A DNA stretch of 48,385 nucleotides, taken from positions 1-48,385 of the forward strand of contig QCTB01000003.1 of NCBI GenBank assembly GCA_003209055.1, written 5' to 3'. The notes under the pieces are model-generated. The model was not told the DNA's origin, searched no databases, and worked only from the letters and a program-made list of their open reading frames with translations. The DNA is from Prochlorococcus sp. AG-670-O13 (lineage in GTDB: Bacteria; Cyanobacteriota; Cyanobacteriia; PCC-6307; Cyanobiaceae). This document shows positions 18,321 through 26,267 of this stretch, one piece after another (positions within the stretch are counted from its first letter, which is position 1; every line of letters begins with the position of its first letter). The position numbers were made by a program, and so were the translations under genes.

Positions 18321-19942
18321 CAATATCAATTGATAATCAAAACTCTAATAACAACAGTCTTCAACCTAAAGGGTGGCTTAGATATTTAAGTTTTAGTCTC
18401 GATCATAAAGTAATAGGTATCCAATATCTTGTATGTGGATTTCTTTTTTATTTAATTGGAGGGACTTTGGCTAGTGCTATAAGAATTGAATTAGCAAGCC
18501 CAATGTCTGACTTTATGCCCAGAGATGTATATAACCAAGTTTTAACATTACACGGAACGATAATGATTTTCTTATGGATTGTGCCTGTAGTAAATGGTGC
18601 ATTTGGAAATTATTTAATTCCTTTTTATGTTGGAGCTAGAGATATGGCATTCCCAAGATTGAATGCTGTAGCTTTTTGGCTCATACCTCCCTCCGGTTTA
18701 ATGTTAGTAGCTAGCTATTTTGTTGAAGGTGCTGCGCAGGCCGGATGGACGGCTTATCCACCTTTGAGTATAACTACCCCTCAATCGGGACAAATCATTT
18801 GGATTATGAGCGTTTTACTACTTGGAGGAAGCTCTATATTTGGAGGTATAAATTTCATCGCAACAATTATCAAATTAAGGAGACCTGGATTAAAACTGAT
18901 GCAATTACCTATGTATTGTTGGGCGATGCTAGGAACAAGTTTATTAGTAGTTTTATCGACCCCAGTTTTAGCAGGGACATTAATATTACTAAGTTTTGAT
19001 ATTGTTGCTCATACAGGATTCTTTAACCCAGTTTTAGGTGGAAACGTAGTCGTTTATCAACACTTATTTTGGTTTTATTCTCATCCAGCGGTTTACATAA
19101 TGGTTCTTCCTGCGTTTGGCTTGGTTAGTGAAATCCTTCCAGTTCATTCTAGAAAGCCACTTTTTGGTTATACAACAATGGTTTTTTCAATTATGGGCAT
19201 AGTTGTACTTGGTCTAGTTGTTTGGGCTCATCACATGTTTACAAGTGGGACCCCACCTTGGATGAGACTATTTTTTACTATCGCGACAGCATTCATAGCA
19301 GTTCCAACTGGTATTAAATTTTTTAATTGGGTTGCAACCTTATGGGGTGGAAAAATATCTCTTAATAGTGCAATGTTATTCTCATGTGGATTTATTATAA
19401 ATTTTGTATTTGGGGGGATTACAGGAGTTGCTCTTGCTCAGGTCCCTTTTGATATTCATGTACATGATACATATTTCGTTGTCGCTCACTTCCATTACAT
19501 AGTTTACGGAGGAACAGTTTTTATTATCTTTTCATCTATATATCATTGGTTCCCAAAAGTCACAGGTAAGTTAATGAGTGAAAAACTCGGGATAATACAT
19601 TTTGCTATAACTTTTATTGGCTTTAACTTATGCTTTGCTCCTCAACATTGGCTTGGTCTAAATGGAATGCCTAGAAGAGTGGCAGAATATGATCCTCAAT
19701 TTCAATTTGTTAACCAAATTAGTAGCTTTGGAGCTCTCTTAATGGCTGTAAGTACTATCCCATTTTTAATTAATATATTTTTAAGTATTAAAAATGGTAA
19801 GGATTCTGGGGATAATCCCTGGAATGCTTTAACTCCTGAATGGTTAACATCATCTCCTCCACCAGTTGAAAATTGGGAAGGCGAAGCACCTTTAGTAAAA
19901 GAACCTTATGGTTATGGAAAATCAATATCCATAGAAAATTAA
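18317..19942 (+). CDS. ctaD: Cytochrome c oxidase subunit I
   Basis: Subunit I holds heme a, heme a3 and CuB and carries out oxygen reduction and proton pumping. The 541-residue, twelve-helix protein shows LHGTIMIFLW (heme a His), WFYSHPAVYIMVLPAFG (the His-Tyr cross-link pair), WAHHMFTSGTP (CuB histidines) and HDTYFVVAHFHYI (heme a3/a histidines). It overlaps ctaC by 4 bases and is followed by ctaE after 12 bases. In cyanobacteria this aa3 oxidase shares quinone-pool electrons with photosynthesis. Confidence 0.98.
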   Translation: MTISIDNQNSNNNSLQPKGWLRYLSFSLDHKVIGIQYLVCGFLFYLIGGTLASAIRIELASPMSDFMPRDVYNQVLTLHGTIMIFLWIVPVVNGAFGNYLIPFYVGARDMAFPRLNAVAFWLIPPSGLMLVASYFVEGAAQAGWTAYPPLSITTPQSGQIIWIMSVLLLGGSSIFGGINFIATIIKLRRPGLKLMQLPMYCWAMLGTSLLVVLSTPVLAGTLILLSFDIVAHTGFFNPVLGGNVVVYQHLFWFYSHPAVYIMVLPAFGLVSEILPVHSRKPLFGYTTMVFSIMGIVVLGLVVWAHHMFTSGTPPWMRLFFTIATAFIAVPTGIKFFNWVATLWGGKISLNSAMLFSCGFIINFVFGGITGVALAQVPFDIHVHDTYFVVAHFHYIVYGGTVFIIFSSIYHWFPKVTGKLMSEKLGIIHFAITFIGFNLCFAPQHWLGLNGMPRRVAEYDPQFQFVNQISSFGALLMAVSTIPFLINIFLSIKNGKDSGDNPWNALTPEWLTSSPPPVENWEGEAPLVKEPYGYGKSISIEN

Positions 19943-19954
19943 TCAAAAACACAA

Positions 19955-20557
19955 ATGACATCTCTCGATAGTTCAAAAGAAATTAAAAAAAATGATAGTA
20001 ATCTAAGTGAAAATCATGAAGATTTTAGGATGTTTGGATTAATAACTTTTTTAATTGCAGATGGGATGACTTTTGCTGGTTTTTTTGCTGCTTACCTTAC
20101 ATATAAAGCAGTTAATCCTTTACCAGATGGAGCGATATATGAATTAGAGTTGCCTATCCCTACATTAAATACAATTTTATTGCTTGTAAGTAGTGCTACT
20201 TTCCATAAAGCAGGGAAGGCTCTTCTGAAAAACAAAAATTCTGATGCCCAGAAATGGTTAATAGGCACTGCTCTACTTGGGATTACCTTTTTAATATGTC
20301 AACTATTTGAATATTTTAATTTACCTTTCGGACTAACGGATAATTTATTTGCAAGTACTTTTTATGCTTTAACAGGCTTTCATGGTCTACATGTGACATT
20401 AGGCACATTAATGATATTAATTATTTCTTGGCAAACAAGATCAAATGGAGGAAGAATTACAAATAAAAATATGTTTCCATTAGAAGCTGTTGAATTATAT
20501 TGGCATTTTGTAGATGGAATTTGGGTTATTTTGTTTATAATTTTATATCTTTTATAA
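19955..20557 (+). CDS. ctaE: Cytochrome c oxidase subunit III
   Basis: Subunit III stabilises the oxidase and is close to the oxygen path. The 200-residue protein is the short five-helix form usual in cyanobacteria, with FLIADGMTFAGFFAAYLTYK near residue 30, the GFHGLHVTLGT motif near 142 and the closing VELYWHFVDGIWVILF. It ends the ctaCDE operon; the 96 bases after it hold a TATAAT (20631-20636) that probably starts the next gene. Confidence 0.97.
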   Translation: MTSLDSSKEIKKNDSNLSENHEDFRMFGLITFLIADGMTFAGFFAAYLTYKAVNPLPDGAIYELELPIPTLNTILLLVSSATFHKAGKALLKNKNSDAQKWLIGTALLGITFLICQLFEYFNLPFGLTDNLFASTFYALTGFHGLHVTLGTLMILIISWQTRSNGGRITNKNMFPLEAVELYWHFVDGIWVILFIILYLL

Positions 20558-20653
20558 TTAATAATTTATTCTTTAGAAATCTATTTTTTATTAACTTGTA
20601 TTGCCACAATTCTCATTATTAGTAAGAATATATAATAAGAAATAGTTAATATA

Positions 20654-21007
20654 ATGCTAGTAGGAAAAGAACTTCTAGAAAAATCTAAATTACTCAGTAA
20701 AAAATCTGAGGACGAAATAGCAAGGGGCTGTGGCTATGTAAGCCCAGGTGGGCGAATCTTAAGGAAAAGTTTTTATAGAGCACTTATTAAAGCAAAGGGT
20801 TACAAGCTAAGTAATAGTAACCCTGGGAAGCTAGGTAATAGATCTTCAAGAGGGAGACAAGCAGTATTCAAAACAAAAGTTCATGGAAATGGTAACTTAT
20901 TAATAGGCCATACTTATACAAAGAAATTAGGCTTAGAGCCTGGCCAAGAATATAAAATTGATCTCAAAAAAGATTCTAAAACTATTTCTCTTACTCCAAT
21001 AAATTAA
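20654..21007 (+). CDS. cyAbrB family transcriptional regulator
   Basis: This 117-residue basic protein matches the cyanobacteria-specific AbrB-like family: an N-terminal helical part (ELLEKSKLLSKKSEDEIARG), a conserved GYVSPGGRILRKSFYRALI-like stretch, and a C-terminal swapped-hairpin AbrB domain (LIGHTYTKKLGLEPGQEYKI). In other cyanobacteria cyAbrB proteins bind DNA broadly and influence carbon and nitrogen genes. A TATAAT at 20631-20636 gives a leader of about 11 bases. Its stop is 3 bases from the ribE stop on the other strand. Confidence 0.88.
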   Translation: MLVGKELLEKSKLLSKKSEDEIARGCGYVSPGGRILRKSFYRALIKAKGYKLSNSNPGKLGNRSSRGRQAVFKTKVHGNGNLLIGHTYTKKLGLEPGQEYKIDLKKDSKTISLTPIN

Positions 21008-21010
21008 AAA

Positions 21011-21670
21011 TTATTTATTCCAGCCGTTTTCTTTAAGCCAATTTGAAGAGATTTCTTCTGAAAATTTTCCTGATTCTTTATTGTTGTTAAATTCAAGTAA
21101 TTTTTCTACGTATTTAATTAATGCATCTGCTTCAAGATTAACGCTATCGCCAATTGATAAATTTTTGAGATTAGTATTATGCCAAGTATGAGGGATTATA
21201 GCGATAGTAAAATGTTCTCCTTTATTCTCAGATTTTGCAATTGTTAGGCTAATTCCATTCACGCATATGCTTCCCTTATCGACAATATATTTTGAGAAAT
21301 TTTTATTTTGCCACTTAATTGATAAAAGCCATGATTTTTCCAGTTTCTCAATATTTTCAACTTTTCCCAAACCATCAATATGTCCACTAACTATATGACC
21401 ACCAAGACGATCTGAAATACGAAGAGCCGGTTCTAAATTAACTATTTGATTGGTACTGGATTTATCTCCTAAAGTAGTTTTTTTAAAAGTTTCTTCACTT
21501 ACATCTACTTTAAATTGATTATTTGAAATTTCTTTTACCGTTAAACAAATTCCATCAACTGCGATACTGTCGCCTATTTGCATATCAAAAGGCTGATCAA
21601 GAATTTCAATAATTAAGAAATTTTTTTCTTTCTTAAGTTTTCCTATTGACTGAATTATTCCTGTAAACAT
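21011..21670 (-). CDS. ribE: Riboflavin synthase alpha chain
   Basis: Riboflavin synthase dismutates two 6,7-dimethyl-8-ribityllumazines to riboflavin. The 219-residue protein begins with the family signature MFTGIIQSIG and has two similar lumazine-binding halves (VDGICLTV near 40 and VNGISLTI near 137; SGHIDG near 95). It is monocistronic on the minus strand, convergent with the cyAbrB gene and divergent from the aldo/keto reductase. No FMN riboswitch is evident in the 113-base upstream gap. Confidence 0.95.
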   Translation of the reverse strand: MFTGIIQSIGKLKKEKNFLIIEILDQPFDMQIGDSIAVDGICLTVKEISNNQFKVDVSEETFKKTTLGDKSSTNQIVNLEPALRISDRLGGHIVSGHIDGLGKVENIEKLEKSWLLSIKWQNKNFSKYIVDKGSICVNGISLTIAKSENKGEHFTIAIIPHTWHNTNLKNLSIGDSVNLEADALIKYVEKLLEFNNNKESGKFSEEISSNWLKENGWNK

Positions 21671-21783
21671 AAATTTGAATAAAGACTTTTTTTAAAAAAT
21701 TAATATTAACTTTAATTTACTTTAAATCATTTTCTACTATAAATAAATTAAAGAGTTCTTAAGTACGTATTAATTATATAAAG

Positions 21784-22926
21784 ATGATTATTCATTCTCA
21801 GAAAAGATCATTTGGCAAAGGTTGTAATGTTAGTTTATTTACTTTAGGCACAATGAGAGCGACTGAAAATCTTGATAAAATGTACTCTCTTATAAAAAAT
21901 GCCCATCATGCAGGCATTAATCATTTAGAAACAGCTGCATCTTACGGTAAAGCTGAAATACTTATAGGGGAGGCATTAAAGAAGTTAGAAAACTCTGAAG
22001 GAATAATTAAGAAAAAATGGATAATTACTACCAAAGTATTGCCTAAAGGAGATTTTAATTATCTAAAAAATAATTTCGAAAATTCTCTCAAAAATTTAAA
22101 GCTAAATAAAATACATAATCTTGCAATACATGGAATAAACTTAGATGAGCATCTTGATTGGGTTTTAAATGGAGAGGGGGAGAAATTTTTAAAATGGGTA
22201 ATTAAAAAAGGATTTGTTGAACAAATTGGTTTTAGTTCCCATGGCAGTTATTCACTTATTGAGAAGACAATTAACCGAGACTTATTTAGTTTTTGTAATC
22301 TTCATTTGCATTTTTTAGATCAATCAAAAATAAGTCTTGCCCAACTAGCTTTAAAAAAAAATATGGGTGTTTTAGCTATATCACCAGCTGATAAAGGTGG
22401 GAAATTATATTCTCCCAGTAATATTTTACTAAAAGCATCTGCACCATATCATCCTTTGGAATTGGCTTATAGATTTTTAATCTCGAAAGGAATCACAACT
22501 CTATCTTTAGGAGCTACAAAATTTGAAGATTTTAATATTGCAAAAAAGCTTATGAACTCAAATCAAAAACTGGCCTCTACAGAAATAACTGCGTTAGAAA
22601 ATATCGAAAAGTTAGCAAATGAAGAATTAAAAGCTTCAAAATGTGAGCAATGCAGATCTTGTCTCCCATGCCCAAGTGAAATTCCTATTCCTGAAATACT
22701 ACGTTTACGAAATATATCTATTGGATATGGCCAATTGGAATTTGCTAAAGAAAGATATAATTTAATAGGAAGAGCAGGACATTGGTGGGAAGAAAAAAAT
22801 GCCTCCTTTTGTTTAGAATGCAACGAATGTGTTCCGAGATGTCCAAGTAAATTAAATATTCCAGATTTATTAAAACAAACTCACAAGTTATTAGTTGAAA
22901 ATCCAAAAAAAAGATTATGGGATTAA
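21784..22926 (+). CDS. Aldo/keto reductase with C-terminal 2x[4Fe-4S] ferredoxin module
   Basis: This 380-residue protein joins an aldo/keto reductase barrel (residues 1-280; LFTLGTMRATEN near 18, HLETAASYGKAE near 47, Lys in ITTKVLP near 83) to a cysteine-rich tail. The tail has C287-C290-C293-C296-P and C343-C346-C349-C353-P, the spacing of two ferredoxin-type 4Fe-4S sites. Such proteins are annotated as ferredoxin-type oxidoreductases of unknown substrate; the design suggests electrons pass between ferredoxin and a carbonyl substrate. It overlaps the end of the opposite-strand solute-binding gene by 12 bases. Confidence 0.9.
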   Translation: MIIHSQKRSFGKGCNVSLFTLGTMRATENLDKMYSLIKNAHHAGINHLETAASYGKAEILIGEALKKLENSEGIIKKKWIITTKVLPKGDFNYLKNNFENSLKNLKLNKIHNLAIHGINLDEHLDWVLNGEGEKFLKWVIKKGFVEQIGFSSHGSYSLIEKTINRDLFSFCNLHLHFLDQSKISLAQLALKKNMGVLAISPADKGGKLYSPSNILLKASAPYHPLELAYRFLISKGITTLSLGATKFEDFNIAKKLMNSNQKLASTEITALENIEKLANEELKASKCEQCRSCLPCPSEIPIPEILRLRNISIGYGQLEFAKERYNLIGRAGHWWEEKNASFCLECNECVPRCPSKLNIPDLLKQTHKLLVENPKKRLWD

Positions 22927-23916
22927 AGATTGATTCCAAAAATCTTCTAGGTTGGATTTATCTTTTTTATTAATAGGCAAGAATGACCAACTATTTTCCC
23001 AACATATTTTAGATGGAGCAAAAGTATTTTTTTTATTATTGATATTATATTTACTTCTAGAATACGGATTATTAAAAGGTAAATACCAACCTTGATTAGC
23101 TAATTTATCAATAGTTGATATCTTTTCAAAAGATTTAATCCAATCAATTAATATTTGGTTATTAATTTTTGATTTACTTAAAAGGAAATTCCAAATTAAA
23201 GGCACACCTTTATCAGGGAAAACAATAGAAAGTCTTGAATCAACTTTAAGATATCTTACACCAAGAGAATAAGGAATAATAGCAACAGAAGCCTTAGAAT
23301 TAATTAACCAATTAATTGGATTTTGATCATCAAACAACATTGCCTGACTTTTAAGTTTGCTAAGAGAGTTTTTAGCATTAATTCTTTTTGAAATAGACAT
23401 TATTATTCTTGGACTTTCAGGAAATATGACTTTCCCTTTCAACTTCTCATCAAGAAGAAAATCCCAAGACTTTCTGGCATCATAAATTAAATCTTTATTA
23501 TTTTTCAAAATTACTGCATATGGCACTACACCTATTGGAAATAGTTTATTTCTTTGATATTCTTTCAAACCATTTAAATATTCTTTCGATTTAAGATTTA
23601 ATTTTTCATTTAATAATAAATTATTGATATTTTGAAAACTCTCAAAATTTATTTTATTAATCCATCCATCATTTATTAAAATAAAGTCAGAATTAAATAT
23701 TTTTTTCGCATATGTTTCTAACTCAAGCTTACTAAAATTAGTATTTTCTTGTTTCCAATTCGAAGGGAAAGTATCTTTTAAAGATTTTGGATAAAAAGAG
23801 CTTTGTAAAGAAATTCTTATTCTTCTTGAGGTATTACTACATGAATTTATGAGAAAAAGTAGAGACAATTTTCCGTAGTTAAGGAACTGCCTTCTTGATG
23901 AATATTTTTTAAGCAT
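22915..23916 (-). CDS. ABC-type solute-binding lipoprotein, polyamine/iron-like
   Basis: This 333-residue protein resembles type 2 periplasmic binding proteins (spermidine/putrescine or iron family), with a WDFLLDEKLKGKVIFPESPR-like hinge segment near 165 and NWLINSKASVAIIPYSLGVRY near 200. The N-terminus combines a Tat-like SRRQFL (7-12) with a lipobox-like INSC (Cys26), so export as a lipoprotein, perhaps by Tat, is possible. No permease or ATPase of this transporter class is adjacent. It begins at the very next base after the CobT-like stop, as last gene of the topA block. The substrate is unknown. Confidence 0.7.
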   Translation of the reverse strand: MLKKYSSRRQFLNYGKLSLLFLINSCSNTSRRIRISLQSSFYPKSLKDTFPSNWKQENTNFSKLELETYAKKIFNSDFILINDGWINKINFESFQNINNLLLNEKLNLKSKEYLNGLKEYQRNKLFPIGVVPYAVILKNNKDLIYDARKSWDFLLDEKLKGKVIFPESPRIIMSISKRINAKNSLSKLKSQAMLFDDQNPINWLINSKASVAIIPYSLGVRYLKVDSRLSIVFPDKGVPLIWNFLLSKSKINNQILIDWIKSFEKISTIDKLANQGWYLPFNNPYSRSKYNINNKKNTFAPSKICWENSWSFLPINKKDKSNLEDFWNQSLIP

Positions 23917-25074
23917 TTAATAATCCTTATCTGAGGAAATTTGACCTAAATCCTTCATCCTTTCAAGATTAATTTGACACATTGAAACTATTTCATCATT
24001 ACTAAAACCTTTCAGATAAGCAAGAATCGACATGCCTCCAGCACCTACCCCCTCTTTAACATAACCTTTTTCAAAGTCGTACAATTCCCTATTTTTAGAT
24101 AATTTAAAATTCAGCGGACTTGCTAAACCGATTAAGTTTACATTGTGTTTTTCAGTAATTAAATCTAATAAATCACTCAATAAATTATCTTTAATCAACC
24201 AACCAGTAGTAGCTATAAAAACAAAATCAATAAAAGCTTGTTTTTCTTTAGAATCTATAAATTCTAAGGCAAGTAAAACTACAGCTAACATCTGGCAACC
24301 ACCTGATAAAATAACTGATTGATTAGCTAATCTAGCTCCAATCAATAAACCCATAGAGAAGGCTTGGAATGGATCTCCAACTGAAGAAATAACATCTATA
24401 GAATCAAAATTATTTTTTAGATTTGCATTTAAAAGACCAGCTTTTATTACTTTTGTTTTTAAAGTTCTTGGAGCATTTATCAAACTACTTCCTATTAAAT
24501 CATTTACATTTAATCCAAAAGCAGCCATTACTGCCTGAGCCGTTGTAGTTCCTCCTGGAACCGATTCTGATATGAAGAGAGTTTGTTTAGAACATTTTCC
24601 AATTTCTAATCCTTTTGTGTAAAGATTCAAAACTCTCTCTTTGTTCATAGAGTTTCCTGTAGTTAAACATTTAGCTGGCCCCTCTAAATTGTCTTCTACG
24701 ACTAAATGACTAAAATAAGGTTTTTCTTCTATTCCTATAGGAACAACTATTGGACTTGCACAGATTAGTCTCGAACAAACATAACTTATTAATGCAGGAG
24801 TAACTCCTGAATTTAAAAAAGGTAATTTATATTTATGATCAACAGAGGGGCCAAAAAGAAGAAATTCAGCATCTGCCAATGCAGTCTTCCTCCTAGCTTT
24901 TGAATCCATTCCTGCTGCAGAAATTCCTCGAATTTGAGAAGTATCTGTTCCAGCAATTACAAGATAGAAAATAAAATTATCAATATCTTTTTTAAGAAGA
25001 TCGATTCTTTCAGAAAATAATTTTTCATTAATATTTCCACCAAATAACTTTAAACCTAAATACGATTTCTGCAT
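23917..25074 (-). CDS. CobT-like phosphoribosyltransferase (TIGR00303 type)
   Basis: The 385-residue protein matches the divergent nicotinate-nucleotide:dimethylbenzimidazole phosphoribosyltransferase family found in cyanobacteria and archaea. Visible: GTDTSQIRGISAAGMDSKAR near 42, a VPGGTTTAQAVMAAFG glycine-rich segment near 170, SGGCQMLAVVLLAL near 257 and GVGAGGMS near 343. These enzymes activate the lower-ligand base of cobamides. Marine picocyanobacteria make pseudocobalamin with adenine as lower ligand, so this enzyme may act on adenine; that substrate is inference. It is flanked by DUF2232 (10-base gap) and the binding protein (0 gap). Confidence 0.85.
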   Translation of the reverse strand: MQKSYLGLKLFGGNINEKLFSERIDLLKKDIDNFIFYLVIAGTDTSQIRGISAAGMDSKARRKTALADAEFLLFGPSVDHKYKLPFLNSGVTPALISYVCSRLICASPIVVPIGIEEKPYFSHLVVEDNLEGPAKCLTTGNSMNKERVLNLYTKGLEIGKCSKQTLFISESVPGGTTTAQAVMAAFGLNVNDLIGSSLINAPRTLKTKVIKAGLLNANLKNNFDSIDVISSVGDPFQAFSMGLLIGARLANQSVILSGGCQMLAVVLLALEFIDSKEKQAFIDFVFIATTGWLIKDNLLSDLLDLITEKHNVNLIGLASPLNFKLSKNRELYDFEKGYVKEGVGAGGMSILAYLKGFSNDEIVSMCQINLERMKDLGQISSDKDY

Positions 25075-25084
25075 TTATTTAATA

Positions 25085-25756
25085 TCAAAGACCTAAATCA
25101 ACAAATCCATTAATTATTTTTGGAGGATCAGGAATATTTGTATTTAATCTAGGGAAAAGAGAATGCGCCAGTATATGTATGGTTAAAACATAAACCATTT
25201 CTTGAAAAATAATTAATAATATTGCGATTAATTGAATAATAAGAATTGAGGGAGGGAAAGGCAGAGAAAAAGGTAAATTAAATACTCCTATAAACCAATT
25301 TATTACTCCTATAAACCAATCTATTAAACCGTAACTTGCCTTTGTTATTATTACCCAAAGGTTATCACCAACTAATGCAGATAAAGCAAATAATCTTATA
25401 AAAAAACCGAGAGCTCCAAGAATAATTCCTACACTCCAACTAAGCCACCAGTTTTTTTTCTTAAACCAAGACCACCCTAACCAAAAAGCTAATATCCCAT
25501 ATGGGAATAAAAATAAAGTTCCTCTAATTGGACCCATGAGTATTAATAATAACAAAAATTGTATTATGAGTCCCTCAAATGCAGTTCTAGTTCCTCTTCT
25601 CAAGTGCAATAAGATTATAGGGAGAGGTAAAATTAATCTTAATAATGCTCCGCCTACAGGTAAATAATATAAAGCGATCCAAAGTAATGAAGAAAGAGAT
25701 GCTAAATATGAAGGTTCAATTAATTTAAGTGCCTGATTTTTTTTTGTAAATTTCAT
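25085..25756 (-). CDS. DUF2232 multi-spanning membrane protein
   Basis: This 223-residue protein has about five hydrophobic segments with few charged residues, including PVGGALLRLILPLPIILLHL near 35 and RTAFEGLIIQFLLLLILMGP near 60, which resemble the S-component-like DUF2232 family of cyanobacteria and firmicutes. A role in membrane or transport processes is likely but no substrate is known. It lies between the repeat lipoprotein and the CobT-like gene with 23- and 10-base gaps. A cofactor-uptake link to CobT is possible by context only. Confidence 0.75.
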   Translation of the reverse strand: MKFTKKNQALKLIEPSYLASLSSLLWIALYYLPVGGALLRLILPLPIILLHLRRGTRTAFEGLIIQFLLLLILMGPIRGTLFLFPYGILAFWLGWSWFKKKNWWLSWSVGIILGALGFFIRLFALSALVGDNLWVIITKASYGLIDWFIGVINWFIGVFNLPFSLPFPPSILIIQLIAILLIIFQEMVYVLTIHILAHSLFPRLNTNIPDPPKIINGFVDLGL

Positions 25757-25779
25757 ATGAATTTTTTATTAATACTTAA

Positions 25780-26265
25780 TTAATTTTTTATACTTTTAAT
25801 TTTTGAATCAACAAAACGTTCAATCTTTTCTATTTCAAAATTTACTTCAGAATTTCTAAGAATGGTATTTAAATCTTTAGTAGGATCTTTTGGATCTACA
25901 TCTTTTAAAATGATAATAATTTTGTATGATTGTGGTTGATATTGTTTTTTTTGTTGAAACATATTTTGCTTATCAATTTTATTTTTTTCTACATTTCCCT
26001 CAGACTTTAAAACCAATTTATTCTTTAAATCTGTATTAACATCCTCTTTTATTTTTGGTTCTTTAACATTTTTATTTATTTCTGCATTTCCCTCAGACTT
26101 TATATCAATCTTATTCTTTAAATTATTATTGATAACTGCTTTTATTTTTGGTTCTTCAATATTTTGAAAACTAGATTCAAGAAAATCCCCAATTCTTCCT
26201 CCAGAACAGGATTGTAACATAATAAAAATTATCAATAAAAAAAAATTATTTATTTTTAAACCCAT
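25780..26265 (-). CDS. Lipoprotein with internal 31-residue duplication, unknown
   Basis: The 161-residue product starts with a hydrophobic signal (residues 5-17) and an LQSC lipobox with Cys20, followed by SGG, so it should be lipidated by Lgt. Residues 38-68 and 69-99 are two copies of a 31-residue lysine/asparagine-rich unit beginning EPKIK. A C-terminal part (about 112-161) looks more folded (YKIIIILKDVDPKDPTKDLN). No known family is recognised. The gene sits 2 bases downstream of topA and 23 before DUF2232, so it is probably part of that operon. Confidence 0.7.
   Translation of the reverse strand: MGLKINNFFLLIIFIMLQSCSGGRIGDFLESSFQNIEEPKIKAVINNNLKNKIDIKSEGNAEINKNVKEPKIKEDVNTDLKNKLVLKSEGNVEKNKIDKQNMFQQKKQYQPQSYKIIIILKDVDPKDPTKDLNTILRNSEVNFEIEKIERFVDSKIKSIKN
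25969..26154. repeat. 93-bp diverged tandem duplication in lipoprotein gene
   Basis: The two 93-base units (26062-26154 and 25969-26061) encode the two 31-residue copies. They differ at many positions, so this duplication is older than the perfect repeat in groEL. The frame is kept. Confidence 0.85.
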
Positions 26266-26267
26266 AT

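Noticed and set aside
25075-25084. Cobalamin riboswitch before the CobT-like gene
   Set aside because: Only 10 bases separate it from DUF2232, so there is no room for a riboswitch.
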